Positions 53,600 to 61,404 of a DNA stretch of 64,000 nt are shown here, piece after piece (position 1 is the first letter of the stretch; each line of letters opens with the position of its first letter). Source of the stretch: Conexibacter woesei DSM 14684 (GTDB taxonomy: Bacteria; Actinomycetota; Thermoleophilia; Solirubrobacterales; Solirubrobacteraceae); assembly GCF_000025265.1 (NCBI RefSeq), contig NC_013739.1, positions 2,790,001 through 2,854,000 of the forward strand, given 5' to 3'. Made by a program: the position numbers and the translations under genes. The notes beneath the pieces are model-generated. The model made no database searches. It was not told where the DNA came from and worked only from the letters and a program-made list of their open reading frames with translations.

Positions 53600-53944
53600 A
53601 TGTACGCGATCGTGAAGACAGGCGGCAAGCAGTACCGCGTCGAAGAGGGCCAGACCCTCCTCGTCGAGAAGCTTGCTGCCGACGAGGGCGCCACCGTCCC
53701 GCTCCAGCCGCTGCTGTACCGCGGCGACGACGACATCCTCGACGGCGAGGACCTCGCGAAGGTCACGGTCGAGGCGAAGATCGTCGCCCACGAGCGCGGG
53801 CCGAAGCTGCGTGTCGTCAAGTTCAAGCCCAAGCGCGGCTACAAGCGGCGCAACGGCCACCGCCAGGACCTCACCCGCATCCAGATCACGACGATCAAGG
53901 CGGGCGCGCGCAGAGCGGCGAGAAGAACCGAGGAGGCTGCGTAA
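53600..53944 (+). CDS. rplU: 50S ribosomal protein L21
   Basis: A 114-residue L21: [18 protein letters not shown] start, [17 protein letters not shown] near the C-terminus. Slightly longer than usual through a basic tail ([15 protein letters not shown]). Stop and rpmA start overlap as TAATG. Confidence 0.96.
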   Translation: MYAIVKTGGKQYRVEEGQTLLVEKLAADEGATVPLQPLLYRGDDDILDGEDLAKVTVEAKIVAHERGPKLRVVKFKPKRGYKRRNGHRQDLTRIQITTIKAGARRAARRTEEAA

Positions 53945-54216
53945 TGGCGCATAAGAAGGGGCTCGGCTCCTCCCGCAACGGCCGCGACTCGAACGCCAAG
54001 CGCCTCGGCGTGAAGGTGTTCGCCGGCGAGACCGTCACCGGCGGCGAGATCATCGTGCGCCAGCGTGGCACGAGATTCAAGCCGGGCGAGGGCACCGGCA
54101 TCGGCAAGGACGACACGATCTTCGCGAAGGCGGCCGGCAAGGTCGACTTCAGAACCGGCCGCCGCGGCCGCGTGATCTCGATCGTCCCGGCCGAAGCTGC
54201 CGCGCCGTCCGAGTAG
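53944..54216 (+). CDS. rpmA: 50S ribosomal protein L27
   Basis: A 90-residue L27: [20 protein letters not shown], with the N-terminal arm reaching the peptidyl transferase centre, then [20 protein letters not shown]. The N-terminus begins directly with AHKKG, so no cleavable extension is present. Translationally coupled to rplU and followed by a strong terminator. Confidence 0.96.
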   Translation: MAHKKGLGSSRNGRDSNAKRLGVKVFAGETVTGGEIIVRQRGTRFKPGEGTGIGKDDTIFAKAAGKVDFRTGRRGRVISIVPAEAAAPSE

Positions 54217-54244
54217 TCCCGCCGCACCGCATCACAGCTTTGAT

Positions 54245-54274
54245 CGAACGCCCCGGCAGCCGCCGGGGCGTTCG
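54245..54274. terminator. Bidirectional hairpin terminator between rpmA and the collagen-like gene
   Basis: A perfect 13-bp stem (CGAACGCCCCGGC, 54245-54257) with a 4-nt AGCC loop, followed on the plus strand by TCGTTCT. It lies between converging genes, 28 nt after rpmA and 10 nt after the minus-strand gene's stop. Confidence 0.75.
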
Positions 54275-54284
54275 TCGTTCTGCG

Positions 54285-55154
54285 TCAGGGCTGCATCGCG
54301 ATCGGCATCGCGACGAGCGCCCGCGCGCCGATGACGGATCCGTCGGCGGGGAACTGCGCATCGGCGTTGCTGCTGCAGACCAGCTCGACGGACCCTGCCG
54401 CGGAAAGCTCGATGAAGGCCTGGCCGCTGAACGTCTTCGCGACGGTCATCGAGCTCACGTGCGCCACACCGGCGCCGAGCAGCTCGCCACCGCCGTCGAT
54501 GGAGCACTCCGGGCGGGCCATCGCGCCCTCCGTGGCGGAGGTGGCGGAGACCTGCATCGTGACGAGGTGTGCACCGGCGGGGAGCGTCAGCGACAGGACG
54601 GTCTGGCTCCCGCCTCTCGCGACCGTGATCGGGGCGCTGGCGCTCTTGCCGGACGCGCCCACGCCGTCTCTGCCCGGCTGGCCCGGAGCGCCGGGGGCGC
54701 CCGCGATGCCGGGGGCGCCAGGCGTGCCCGGCTGACCGTCTCTGCCCGGGGCGCCTTGGTGGCCGTCTCTGCCGGCAGGGCCTTGCGGTCCGGTTCTGCC
54801 CCGCTCGCCGGCGAGACCAGCGGGACCGGCCGCGCCGCTCGCGCCTCTCGCTCCGGCCGCGCCGCTCGCGCCTCTCGCTCCGGCCGCGCCGCTCGCGCCT
54901 CTCGCTCCGGCCGGGCCGCGCGTGTTCCAGCTGATCGTCTGCTCGCCACGCGCGCATCTTCTGCCGACGGCGGGGATGCGCAGCGTGCGGTCGGACGCTC
55001 TGACGCAGCCGCGCAGCTCTCTGCTCTGGGAGCTTCTCGCCCATGGCATCTCGGCGGTGCTCGCGACGGCGACGCCGCCGGCCAGCGCGAGCACCGCGAC
55101 CGGTGCAGCCAACGTGACGCGCGACGGGCGCAGCGTCCTGATCCAGTTCTGCAT
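54285..55154 (-). CDS. Secreted collagen-like protein
   Basis: A 289-residue exported protein: signal/anchor segment at about residues 12-33 (VTLAAPVAVLALAGGVAVA), a short CVRASDRTLRIPAVGRRCARGE motif common in actinobacterial collagen-like proteins, then 28 uninterrupted Gly-X-Y triplets (residues 80-163), then a beta-rich C-terminal domain of about 120 residues that could trimerise. GGAAGG precedes the ATG. The triplet region contains three exact 27-bp repeats. Role at the cell surface is inferred. Confidence 0.85.
   Translation of the reverse strand: MQNWIRTLRPSRVTLAAPVAVLALAGGVAVASTAEMPWARSSQSRELRGCVRASDRTLRIPAVGRRCARGEQTISWNTRGPAGARGASGAAGARGASGAAGARGASGAAGPAGLAGERGRTGPQGPAGRDGHQGAPGRDGQPGTPGAPGIAGAPGAPGQPGRDGVGASGKSASAPITVARGGSQTVLSLTLPAGAHLVTMQVSATSATEGAMARPECSIDGGGELLGAGVAHVSSMTVAKTFSGQAFIELSAAGSVELVCSSNADAQFPADGSVIGARALVAMPIAMQP
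54826..54906. repeat. Three exact 27-bp tandem repeats
   Basis: Units at 54826-54852, 54853-54879 and 54880-54906 are identical and encode Gly-X-Y triplets (GAR, GAS, GAA). Exact identity suggests recent expansion by slippage, so length may vary between strains. Confidence 0.85.
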
Positions 55155-55214
55155 GTGACCTTCCGTGTCGTTCGACAGAAAGGCGGCATGCTATGAGACT
55201 TTGGCGCGTATGCG

Positions 55215-55907
55215 CTACACGGGCTGCTCCGTCGGGCGGATCAGGATCTCGTTGACGTCGACGTGCTTCGGGCGGGTGACGGCGTACATGACCGCGTCGG
55301 CGATGTCGTCGTCCGTCAGCGGATGCGGGAGCGGTGCGCCGTTGTCCCAGAACGGCGTCTCGACCGCGCCGGGGGAGAGCAGCGTCACGCGCACGCCGCT
55401 CTCGTTCAGGTCCTGGCGGACGGCCTCCGACATCGCCGTCACGGCCCACTTCGTCGCCGAGTAGAGCGAGCCGGGCATCGCCTTGCGGCCGGCGACCGAG
55501 CCGGTCAGCAGCAGGTGGCCTCTGCGCTCGCGCAGCGCCGGGATCGTTGCGCGCAGCGTCAGCGCGGCGCCGTAGACGTTCGTCAGCACCATCTCACGCC
55601 ACTGCGCGGGGTCGCCTTCGAGGAAGCCGCGCGGCGCGCCGAAGCCGGCGTTCGCGAACGCGACGTCGAGCCGGCCGTAGACGTCGAGCGTCTGCGCCAC
55701 GAGCGCCTGCTGCTGCTCCCACTCGGTCACGTCGCATGTGACGGCGAGCGCCCGCTCGGAGCCGCCCAGCTCCGCGGCGAGGGCGTCGAGCCGGTCGCGC
55801 GAGCGGGCGGCGAGGACGACGCGGTAGCCGGCATGCACGGCCTGCCGCGCGGTCGCCGCGCCGATGCCGCTCGAGGCGCCGGTGATGAGGAAGACTGGAT
55901 CGGACAT
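55215..55907 (-). CDS. Short-chain dehydrogenase/reductase
   Basis: A 230-residue SDR. NAD(P) motif TGASSGIG (residues 9-16), NAG in FANAGFG, catalytic Ser in LTGSVAG and YxxxK in YSATKWA. Basic residues after strand 2 (LAARSRDRL) favour NADP(H). The ATG at 55907 gives the standard MSDPVFLITG start. Substrate unknown; gene stands alone. Confidence 0.88.
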   Translation of the reverse strand: MSDPVFLITGASSGIGAATARQAVHAGYRVVLAARSRDRLDALAAELGGSERALAVTCDVTEWEQQQALVAQTLDVYGRLDVAFANAGFGAPRGFLEGDPAQWREMVLTNVYGAALTLRATIPALRERRGHLLLTGSVAGRKAMPGSLYSATKWAVTAMSEAVRQDLNESGVRVTLLSPGAVETPFWDNGAPLPHPLTDDDIADAVMYAVTRPKHVDVNEILIRPTEQPV

Positions 55908-56019
55908 GGGCCTATCCTGCCCATTCGCACGAGCCGCGTGACGAAGCGGCTGCCCAGCAGCCACTTCTTCACGCGGCTCATGAACCGGGTCGCGGAACCC
56001 GCCGGGCGCGGCTCGCGTC

Positions 56020-56025
56020 TACGAT
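56020..56025 (+). promoter_or_regulatory. -10 hexamer TACGAT of obg
   Basis: TACGAT lies 7 nt before the ATG at 56033 and overlaps an upstream in-frame ATG at 56024, which argues for 56033 as the start. Confidence 0.5.
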
Positions 56026-56032
56026 GGACCGA

Positions 56033-57316
56033 ATGCTCTCCGATCGCGCGCGCATCCATGTCCAGGCCGGCCGCGGCGGCGACGGCTGCATGTCGTTCCG
56101 CCGCGAGTCGCGCGTTCCGAAGGGCGGGCCCGACGGCGGCGACGGCGGCCGCGGCGGCGACGTCGTGCTGCTGTGCGACGACTCGCTGCGCGACCTCCAG
56201 TTCTTCCGCCGCACCGCGCACTTCAAGGCGCGCAAGGGCGGCAACGGCGAGGGCAAGCTGCGGCACGGCGCGGACGGCGACGACCTCGTCATCAGAGTCC
56301 CGCCCGGGACGGTCGTCGTGCTCGACGACGGCACGCGACACGACCTCGTCGTGCCCGGCCAGCGCGCGATCATCGCCAAGGGCGGCGGCGGCGCGCGCGG
56401 CAACAAGCACTTCGCGACGCCGACGCGGCAGGCGCCGCGCTTCGCCGAACGTGCGCTGGCGGGCCAGGAGGGCTGGGTCGAGCTGCACCTCAAGCTGCTT
56501 GCGGACGTCGGCCTCGTCGGGCTGCCGAACGCCGGCAAGTCGTCGCTGCTGAGCCGCATCACGGCCGCGCAGCCGAAGATCGCCGACTACCCGTTCACGA
56601 CGCTGACGCCGGTCCTCGGCACGATCGAGAGCGACGACCGCCAGCTCGTGATCGCCGACATCCCCGGGCTGATCGAGGGCGCCAGCGACGGCGCCGGGCT
56701 CGGCCACGACTTCCTCGCGCACGTCGAGCGCACGCGCCTGCTGGTGCACGTGCTCGACCTCGCGCCGGTCGACGGCACCGACCCGGTCGAGAACCACGCG
56801 ACGATCGAGCAGGAGCTGTCCGCGCACGACGCCCGGCTCTCCGGGCTGCCGCGGATCCTCGCGCTCTCCAAGACCGACCTCGTGACGCCTGAGGCAGCGG
56901 CGGAAGCGGAGGTGCAGTGGCGCGAGCGGCTCGGCCCCGACGTGCCGATCCTGCGCACCTCGAGCGCGACCGGCGAAGGGCTGGACGAGCTGAAGAAGGC
57001 ACTGCTCCAGTACGTGCCGGTCACGCCGCCGGTCGAGATCGCCGACGTCGACGGCCTCGCCGAGCACAAGATCTTCCGTCCGGCGGCGCCGCGCGGCTTC
57101 ACCGTCGAGGAGCTGGACGAGGGCCGCTTCAAGGTGATCGGCGACGGCGTCGACCGGCTCGTCGCGCGCTACGACGTCGAGAACGAGGAGGCGATGGCCT
57201 TCCTCGAGACCCGGCTGCGCTCGATAGGCGTGATCCGCGCGCTGGAGGAGGCCGGCTTCGAGTCCGGCGACGACGTCGTGATCGGCGGCGTCGAGTTCGA
57301 GCTGGATCCCTCCTAG
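56033..57316 (+). CDS. obg: GTPase Obg/CgtA
   Basis: A 427-residue GTPase. Gly-rich Obg fold (about residues 1-157, RIHVQAGRGGDGCMSFRRE), G domain with G1 GLPNAGKSS (about 163-171), G2 YPFTTLTP, G3 DIPG, G4 LSKTD, and a C-terminal OCT domain. Acts in 50S maturation and stress signalling. First gene of the obg-arginase-proB region. Confidence 0.95.
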   Translation: MLSDRARIHVQAGRGGDGCMSFRRESRVPKGGPDGGDGGRGGDVVLLCDDSLRDLQFFRRTAHFKARKGGNGEGKLRHGADGDDLVIRVPPGTVVVLDDGTRHDLVVPGQRAIIAKGGGGARGNKHFATPTRQAPRFAERALAGQEGWVELHLKLLADVGLVGLPNAGKSSLLSRITAAQPKIADYPFTTLTPVLGTIESDDRQLVIADIPGLIEGASDGAGLGHDFLAHVERTRLLVHVLDLAPVDGTDPVENHATIEQELSAHDARLSGLPRILALSKTDLVTPEAAAEAEVQWRERLGPDVPILRTSSATGEGLDELKKALLQYVPVTPPVEIADVDGLAEHKIFRPAAPRGFTVEELDEGRFKVIGDGVDRLVARYDVENEEAMAFLETRLRSIGVIRALEEAGFESGDDVVIGGVEFELDPS

Positions 57317-57329
57317 GTAGCGGGACCGC

Positions 57330-58235
57330 GTGAGCGACTGGATCCTCCTCGGCGCGCCGCTGGACTCGGCCGGCGCGGGGGAGGGCGAGGAGCGCGCGCC
57401 CGCCGCGCTGCGCGCCGCGGGGATCGGCGAGGCGGTCGGTGCGGCGCAGGACCTCGGCGACGTGACCGGCCTGCTGCGCCCGGCCGAGCGCGACCCGGGG
57501 ACCGGGGTGATCGCCTACGAGGCGGTGCTCGCCGCCTCGCTGCTGCTGCGCGAGACGGTCGCCGGCGTGCTCCACGCCGGCTCGCGGCCGCTCGTGCTTG
57601 GCGGCGACTGCACGCTGCTGCCCGGCGTGCTGGCCGGCTGCCGCGTCGCGGGCCACGCGATCGGCCTGTGGATGGTCGACGGCCATCCCGACGCGATGGA
57701 CGGCGCGACCTCGCCGACCGGCGAGGCGGCCGACATGGACTTCGCGATCGCGCTCGGGCGCGGTCCCGCGCGGCTGGTCGAGCTGGCGCAGCCCGTCGCC
57801 GCCGCGCCGCTGCTCGACGCCGAGCGCGCCGTCGTGCTCGGACTGCGGCCGTATGGCGCCGATCCCGGCAACGACGACGACCTCGCGCTGATGCCGTCCG
57901 CCGTCTGGTGGCGCGACGCGCCCGCGATCCTCGCCGCCGGCCCGCGCGCGGTCGGCGAACAGGCCGCCGCGCGGCTCGCCGGCGCACCCGCCTGGCTGCA
58001 CCTCGACCTCGACGTGCTCGACGCGTCGGTGATGCCGGCGGTCAGCTACCCGCAGCCGGACGGGCTGACGTGGGAGGCGCTGGAGGAGCTGCTGGCGCCG
58101 CTCGCCGCCGCGCCGGAGCTGATCGGCGTCTCGGTCAGCGACCTGCAGGCCGACGCCGACCCCGACGGGGCGTTCGCCCGCCGCGTCGCCGAGCTGCTCG
58201 GGCGCGTGCTGCCGTCACGCCCGCCGCGTCCGTAA
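57330..58235 (+). CDS. Arginase/agmatinase-family hydrolase with altered metal site
   Basis: A 301-residue ureohydrolase-fold protein. The metal motifs are GGDC (91-94, where arginases have GGDH), DGHPD (117-121, for DAHxD) and HLDLDVLD (Asp226, Asp228). One Mn ligand His is thus Cys94. The family includes arginase, agmatinase and formiminoglutamase; the substrate here is open. GTG start 13 nt after obg stop. Not normally part of the obg-proBA group. Confidence 0.8.
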   Translation: MSDWILLGAPLDSAGAGEGEERAPAALRAAGIGEAVGAAQDLGDVTGLLRPAERDPGTGVIAYEAVLAASLLLRETVAGVLHAGSRPLVLGGDCTLLPGVLAGCRVAGHAIGLWMVDGHPDAMDGATSPTGEAADMDFAIALGRGPARLVELAQPVAAAPLLDAERAVVLGLRPYGADPGNDDDLALMPSAVWWRDAPAILAAGPRAVGEQAAARLAGAPAWLHLDLDVLDASVMPAVSYPQPDGLTWEALEELLAPLAAAPELIGVSVSDLQADADPDGAFARRVAELLGRVLPSRPPRP

Positions 58236-58238
58236 GCT
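58233..58238 (+). promoter_or_regulatory. -10 hexamer TAAGCT of proB
   Basis: TAAGCT includes the upstream TAA stop and lies 10 nt before the proB ATG. Confidence 0.4.
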
Positions 58239-58248
58239 GCTCGTTCCG

Positions 58249-59340
58249 ATGGGCACGGTGGTGATCAAGCTCGGGTCGAGCATCGTCTGCGACGACGCGG
58301 GGCAGCCGCGGCGCGACGTGCTGGAGCACGTCTGCGACGAGGCGGCCGCGCTGCACGGCGGCGGGCGCGACGTCGTGATCGTCACCAGCGGCGCGATCGC
58401 CCGCGGGATGGGCGTGATGGGGCTTGGCATGCGCCCGCGCGTGATCGACGAGCTGCAGGCGGCGAGCGCCGTCGGGCAGGGGCAGCTGTACCGCGTCTAC
58501 GACGAGCTGCTGCAGGAGCGCGGCGTCGCGACCGCGCAGGTGCTGCTGACGTTCTTCGACATCAGCGCGCGGACGCACTACCTCAACGCCCGCCAGACGC
58601 TGCAGAAGCTGCTCGACTGGCGCGTCGTGCCGGTGATCAACGAGAACGACACGACGACGACGGACGAGATCTCCTTCGGCGACAACGACTTCCTCGCCGC
58701 GCAGGTGGCGATCCTGCTCGGCGCCGAGCTGCTCGTGCTGCTGACGTCGACCGACGGCCTCTACACCGCCGACCCGCGGCTGGACCCGACCGCCGAGCTG
58801 GTCCCGCTGGTGGAGGACTTCGAGGCGCTCGCCGCGCTCGACATCCGCCAGACGACGACGGCGCTCGGATCCGGCGGCATGCGCTCGAAGGTCGTCGCCG
58901 CGGAGATGGCGACCGCGGCCGGCATCCCGGCCGTCGTCGCGAACGGCCGCACGCTCGGCGCGATCGCCGCGGCGGCGGCGGGCGAGCAGGTCGGCACGCG
59001 CTTCCCGGCGCGCGCGGAGCGCTACTCCAGCTTCAAGCTGTGGCTGAAGTACGCCAAGCCCGCCCGCGGCCGGATCGCCGTGGACGCGGGCGCCGCGCGC
59101 GCCCTGCGCGACGGCGGCACGTCGCTGCTGCCGGTCGGGATCGTCGGTGTCAGAGGCAGGTTCGACGCCGGCGACGCCGTCGACGTCCTGCACGACGGCG
59201 ATCCCGTCGGCAAGGGGATCTCGAACTACTCCGCCGTCGAGCTGCGCAGAGTCCGCGGGATGAAGTCCGCCGAGGCGCGCGAGGTGCTGCCGCGCGCCAG
59301 CGAAGAGGCGATCCACCGTGACTATTTCGTCTTGGCGTAA
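58249..59340 (+). CDS. proB: Glutamate 5-kinase
   Basis: A 363-residue enzyme phosphorylating glutamate in proline synthesis. Amino acid kinase domain (MGTVVIKLGSSIV, VTSGAIARG, INENDTTTTDEISFGDND, LGSGGMRSKVVAAEMA) and C-terminal PUA domain (about 275-355). Proline feedback residues cannot be judged by eye. proA is separated from it by an acetolactate synthase gene. Confidence 0.95.
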   Translation: MGTVVIKLGSSIVCDDAGQPRRDVLEHVCDEAAALHGGGRDVVIVTSGAIARGMGVMGLGMRPRVIDELQAASAVGQGQLYRVYDELLQERGVATAQVLLTFFDISARTHYLNARQTLQKLLDWRVVPVINENDTTTTDEISFGDNDFLAAQVAILLGAELLVLLTSTDGLYTADPRLDPTAELVPLVEDFEALAALDIRQTTTALGSGGMRSKVVAAEMATAAGIPAVVANGRTLGAIAAAAAGEQVGTRFPARAERYSSFKLWLKYAKPARGRIAVDAGAARALRDGGTSLLPVGIVGVRGRFDAGDAVDVLHDGDPVGKGISNYSAVELRRVRGMKSAEAREVLPRASEEAIHRDYFVLA

Positions 59341-59343
59341 GAT
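59338..59343 (+). promoter_or_regulatory. -10 hexamer TAAGAT for the ilv leader
   Basis: TAAGAT spans the proB TAA stop and lies 7 nt before the GTG at 59351 that begins a Val-rich 25-codon frame. Confidence 0.5.
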
Positions 59344-59350
59344 GCATCGC

Positions 59351-59428
59351 GTGACGCAGCACCTCGCCTTCGCCGATCGACTTATGGACGCCGTGCGCGT
59401 CCTCGTCGGCGTACGCGTATCCGGCTGA
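59351..59428 (+). CDS. Putative Val/Leu-rich leader peptide of the acetolactate synthase gene
   Basis: A 25-codon frame (ATG at 59342 would add three residues) whose last part reads AVRVLVGVRVSG: five Val and one Leu in a row of alternating Arg/Gly, two Val by the rare GTA codon. The leaderless -10 box is correctly spaced for the GTG. It precedes two hairpins and an acetolactate synthase gene, the arrangement of branched-chain amino acid attenuators. Not proven to be translated. Confidence 0.55.
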   Translation: MTQHLAFADRLMDAVRVLVGVRVSG

Positions 59429-59454
59429 CCGCAGGCTCGCCGACCCGTCACCCT

Positions 59455-59497
59455 CCCGCGCTCTGCCGCGGGCCCTCCGACCGCCGTCGCGGCGGTC
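59455..59497 (+). promoter_or_regulatory. Two adjacent hairpins, candidate attenuator
   Basis: Hairpin A: CCCGCG (59455-59460) with CGCGGG (59467-59472). Hairpin B: GACCGCC (59479-59485) with GGCGGTC (59491-59497). They lie between the leader peptide and the second short frame. No U-run follows hairpin B, so the switch could act on Rho-dependent or U-less termination, or on translation. Confidence 0.5.
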
Positions 59498-59520
59498 CTC
59501 ACCGAGAGAAGGACCACGCC

Positions 59521-59610
59521 ATGCTCCTCGCCCGTTCCGTCGTACTCGTCGCCACCCTCGCCACCCCCGCTGCTGAAGGGAGCGCCCGATGCGCGGCGCC
59601 GACGCCCTGA
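59521..59610 (+). CDS. Second short leader frame overlapping the acetolactate synthase start
   Basis: A 29-residue frame behind a good AGAAGG ribosome binding site, starting MLLARSVVLVATLATPAAEG (Val/Leu/Ala/Thr-rich) and ending 22 nt inside the ilvB coding sequence. It may couple ilvB translation to supply of branched-chain amino acids. Confidence 0.45.
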   Translation: MLLARSVVLVATLATPAAEGSARCAAPTP

Positions 59611-61301
59611 CGAAGGCGCTCGAGCGCGAAGGCGTCGAGACCGTCTTCGGGATCCCCGGCGGCTCCGCGCTGCCGATCTACGACGCGCTCGTCGACAGCC
59701 CGATCCGCCATGTGCTGATGCGCCACGAGGCGGGTGCGGGCCACGCGGCCGAGGGCTACGCGCGCGCCACCGGCCGCGTCGGGGTCGCGTTCGCGACCTC
59801 CGGGCCGGGCGCGACGAACCTGCTGACGCCGATCTGCGACGCCTACATGGACTCGACGCCGACGGTCTTCGTCACCGGTCAGGTGCGGACCGACCTGCTC
59901 GGCACGAACGCCTTCCAGGAGGCGGACGTGATCGGGATGACGGCGCCGATGGTCAAGCACGCGATCGCGGTCGAGTCGGCCGACGAGATCCAGCAGGCGA
60001 TCCACGACGCGTTCCACCTCGCGCGCACGGGGCGGCCCGGCCCGGTGCTCGTCGACATCCCGTCCGACCTCGCGCGTGGGCCGGCGCGCGACCGCGAGCC
60101 GCACGCGCCGAACACGCCCGGCCACGCGCCGACGACGAAGCCGAACGGCAAGCAGGTGCGGCTCGCCGCGCAGGCGATCGCGGCGGCGCGGCGGCCGGTC
60201 CTGTACGCCGGCGGCGGCGTCGTGCACGCCGAGGCGGCGGAGGAGCTGGCCGCGCTCGCGCGGCTCGCCGACCTGCCCGTGGCGACGACGCTGATGGCGC
60301 TCGGCGCGTTCCCGGCCTCCGACCGCCGCTGGCTCGGCATGCTGGGGATGCACGGCACCAAGACCGCGAACTGGGCGGTCGACGAGGCCGACCTGCTGAT
60401 CTGCGTCGGCGCGCGCTTCGACGACCGCGTCACCGGTGCGCTGGACCACTTCGCACCGCGCGCGAAGGTGATCCACCTCGACGTCGACCCGAGCGAGATC
60501 GGCAAGCTGCGCGCCGCGCACGTGCCGATCGTCGCCGACGCGAAGCGCGGCCTCGCCGCGATCGCACGGTCCTACGCGGCGCTCGACCCGGCGCCGGACG
60601 CCGGCCGGCTGGCGGAGTGGTGGGCGCGGATCGACGCGTGGCGCGCCGACGAGCCGTTCGACGTGCCGGCGGGTGGGTGGGCCGAAATGGACGGTGGGAA
60701 CGGGCCGGGCGAGGGCGTCGACCCGCACGCGCTGCTCGACGCCGTGCAGGCCGCGACCGGCGGCGAGGCGATCGTCACGACCGACGTCGGCCAGCACCAG
60801 ATGTGGGCCGCGAACCGGCTCCGCTTCGAGCGCCCGCGGCGCTGGCTGACCTCGGGCGGGCACGGCACGATGGGCTTCGGCCTGCCGGCCGCGCTCGGCG
60901 CGCAGGCCGCGCTGCCGCGGGAGACCGTCGTCTGCGTCAGCGGCGAGGGCTCGCTGCTGATGAACGTGCAGGAGCTGGCGACGGCGGCCGAGGAGCGGCT
61001 GCCCGTGAAGATCGTCCTGATGCACAACGCCGCGCTCGGGATGGTCCGCCAGCAGCAGGACATGTTCTGGGACGGCCGCCGCGCCGCCGTCGACCTCGGC
61101 TCGTCGCCCGACTGGTCGCTGCTGGCGCGGGCGTTCGGCGTCGCCGGGCGCCGTGTCACGGAGGCGGACGAGGTCGCCGGCGCCGTCGCGGAGACGCTCG
61201 CCGAACCCGGCCCGGCGCTGCTGGAGGTGCGGATCGCGCCGGAGGCCGACTGCCTGCCGATGTTCAAGCCGGGCAGCCCTGCGCGGGAGATGATCGGGTG
61301 A
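59589..61301 (+). CDS. ilvB: Acetolactate synthase, catalytic subunit
   Basis: A 570-residue ThDP enzyme making 2-acetolactate/2-aceto-2-hydroxybutyrate. Catalytic Glu47 in RHEAGAGHAAEGYARATG, GTNAFQEADVIGMT, GMLGMHGTKTANWAV, GARFDDRVTG, and VTTDVGQHQMWAA closely follow the IlvG/IlvB pattern. The ThDP motif is GEGS (Glu453) instead of GDGS. AAGGGAG lies 6 nt before the ATG. No small subunit gene (ilvN/H) is adjacent; the gene interrupts proB-proA. Confidence 0.9.
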   Translation: MRGADALTKALEREGVETVFGIPGGSALPIYDALVDSPIRHVLMRHEAGAGHAAEGYARATGRVGVAFATSGPGATNLLTPICDAYMDSTPTVFVTGQVRTDLLGTNAFQEADVIGMTAPMVKHAIAVESADEIQQAIHDAFHLARTGRPGPVLVDIPSDLARGPARDREPHAPNTPGHAPTTKPNGKQVRLAAQAIAAARRPVLYAGGGVVHAEAAEELAALARLADLPVATTLMALGAFPASDRRWLGMLGMHGTKTANWAVDEADLLICVGARFDDRVTGALDHFAPRAKVIHLDVDPSEIGKLRAAHVPIVADAKRGLAAIARSYAALDPAPDAGRLAEWWARIDAWRADEPFDVPAGGWAEMDGGNGPGEGVDPHALLDAVQAATGGEAIVTTDVGQHQMWAANRLRFERPRRWLTSGGHGTMGFGLPAALGAQAALPRETVVCVSGEGSLLMNVQELATAAEERLPVKIVLMHNAALGMVRQQQDMFWDGRRAAVDLGSSPDWSLLARAFGVAGRRVTEADEVAGAVAETLAEPGPALLEVRIAPEADCLPMFKPGSPAREMIG

Positions 61302-61350
61302 AATCGGCTGGCGCCGATTCCATTGCGGGATCGGCTGGCGCCGATCCCGC
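61302..61350. terminator. Two tandem hairpins after ilvB
   Basis: AATCGGC-TGGC-GCCGATT (61302-61319) and GCGGGATCGGC-TGGC-GCCGATCCCGC (61325-61350) share the same core, ATCGGCTGGCGCCGAT. Stems of 7 and 11 bp follow the ilvB stop directly. Probably terminator plus duplicated copy. Confidence 0.6.
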
Positions 61351-61392
61351 GGGGTGACGTCCGCCGCCCCGCGTCGGCTCGACGCGGGGCGG

Positions 61393-61398
61393 TACCCT
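61393..61398 (+). promoter_or_regulatory. -10 hexamer TACCCT of proA
   Basis: TACCCT lies 6 nt before the ATG at 61405, with no Shine-Dalgarno sequence. Confidence 0.5.
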
Positions 61399-61404
61399 CT
61401 AGGG

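Noticed and set aside
54826-54906. Tandem 27-bp repeats considered as a CRISPR array
   Set aside because: Units are contiguous without spacers and encode Gly-X-Y triplets in frame.
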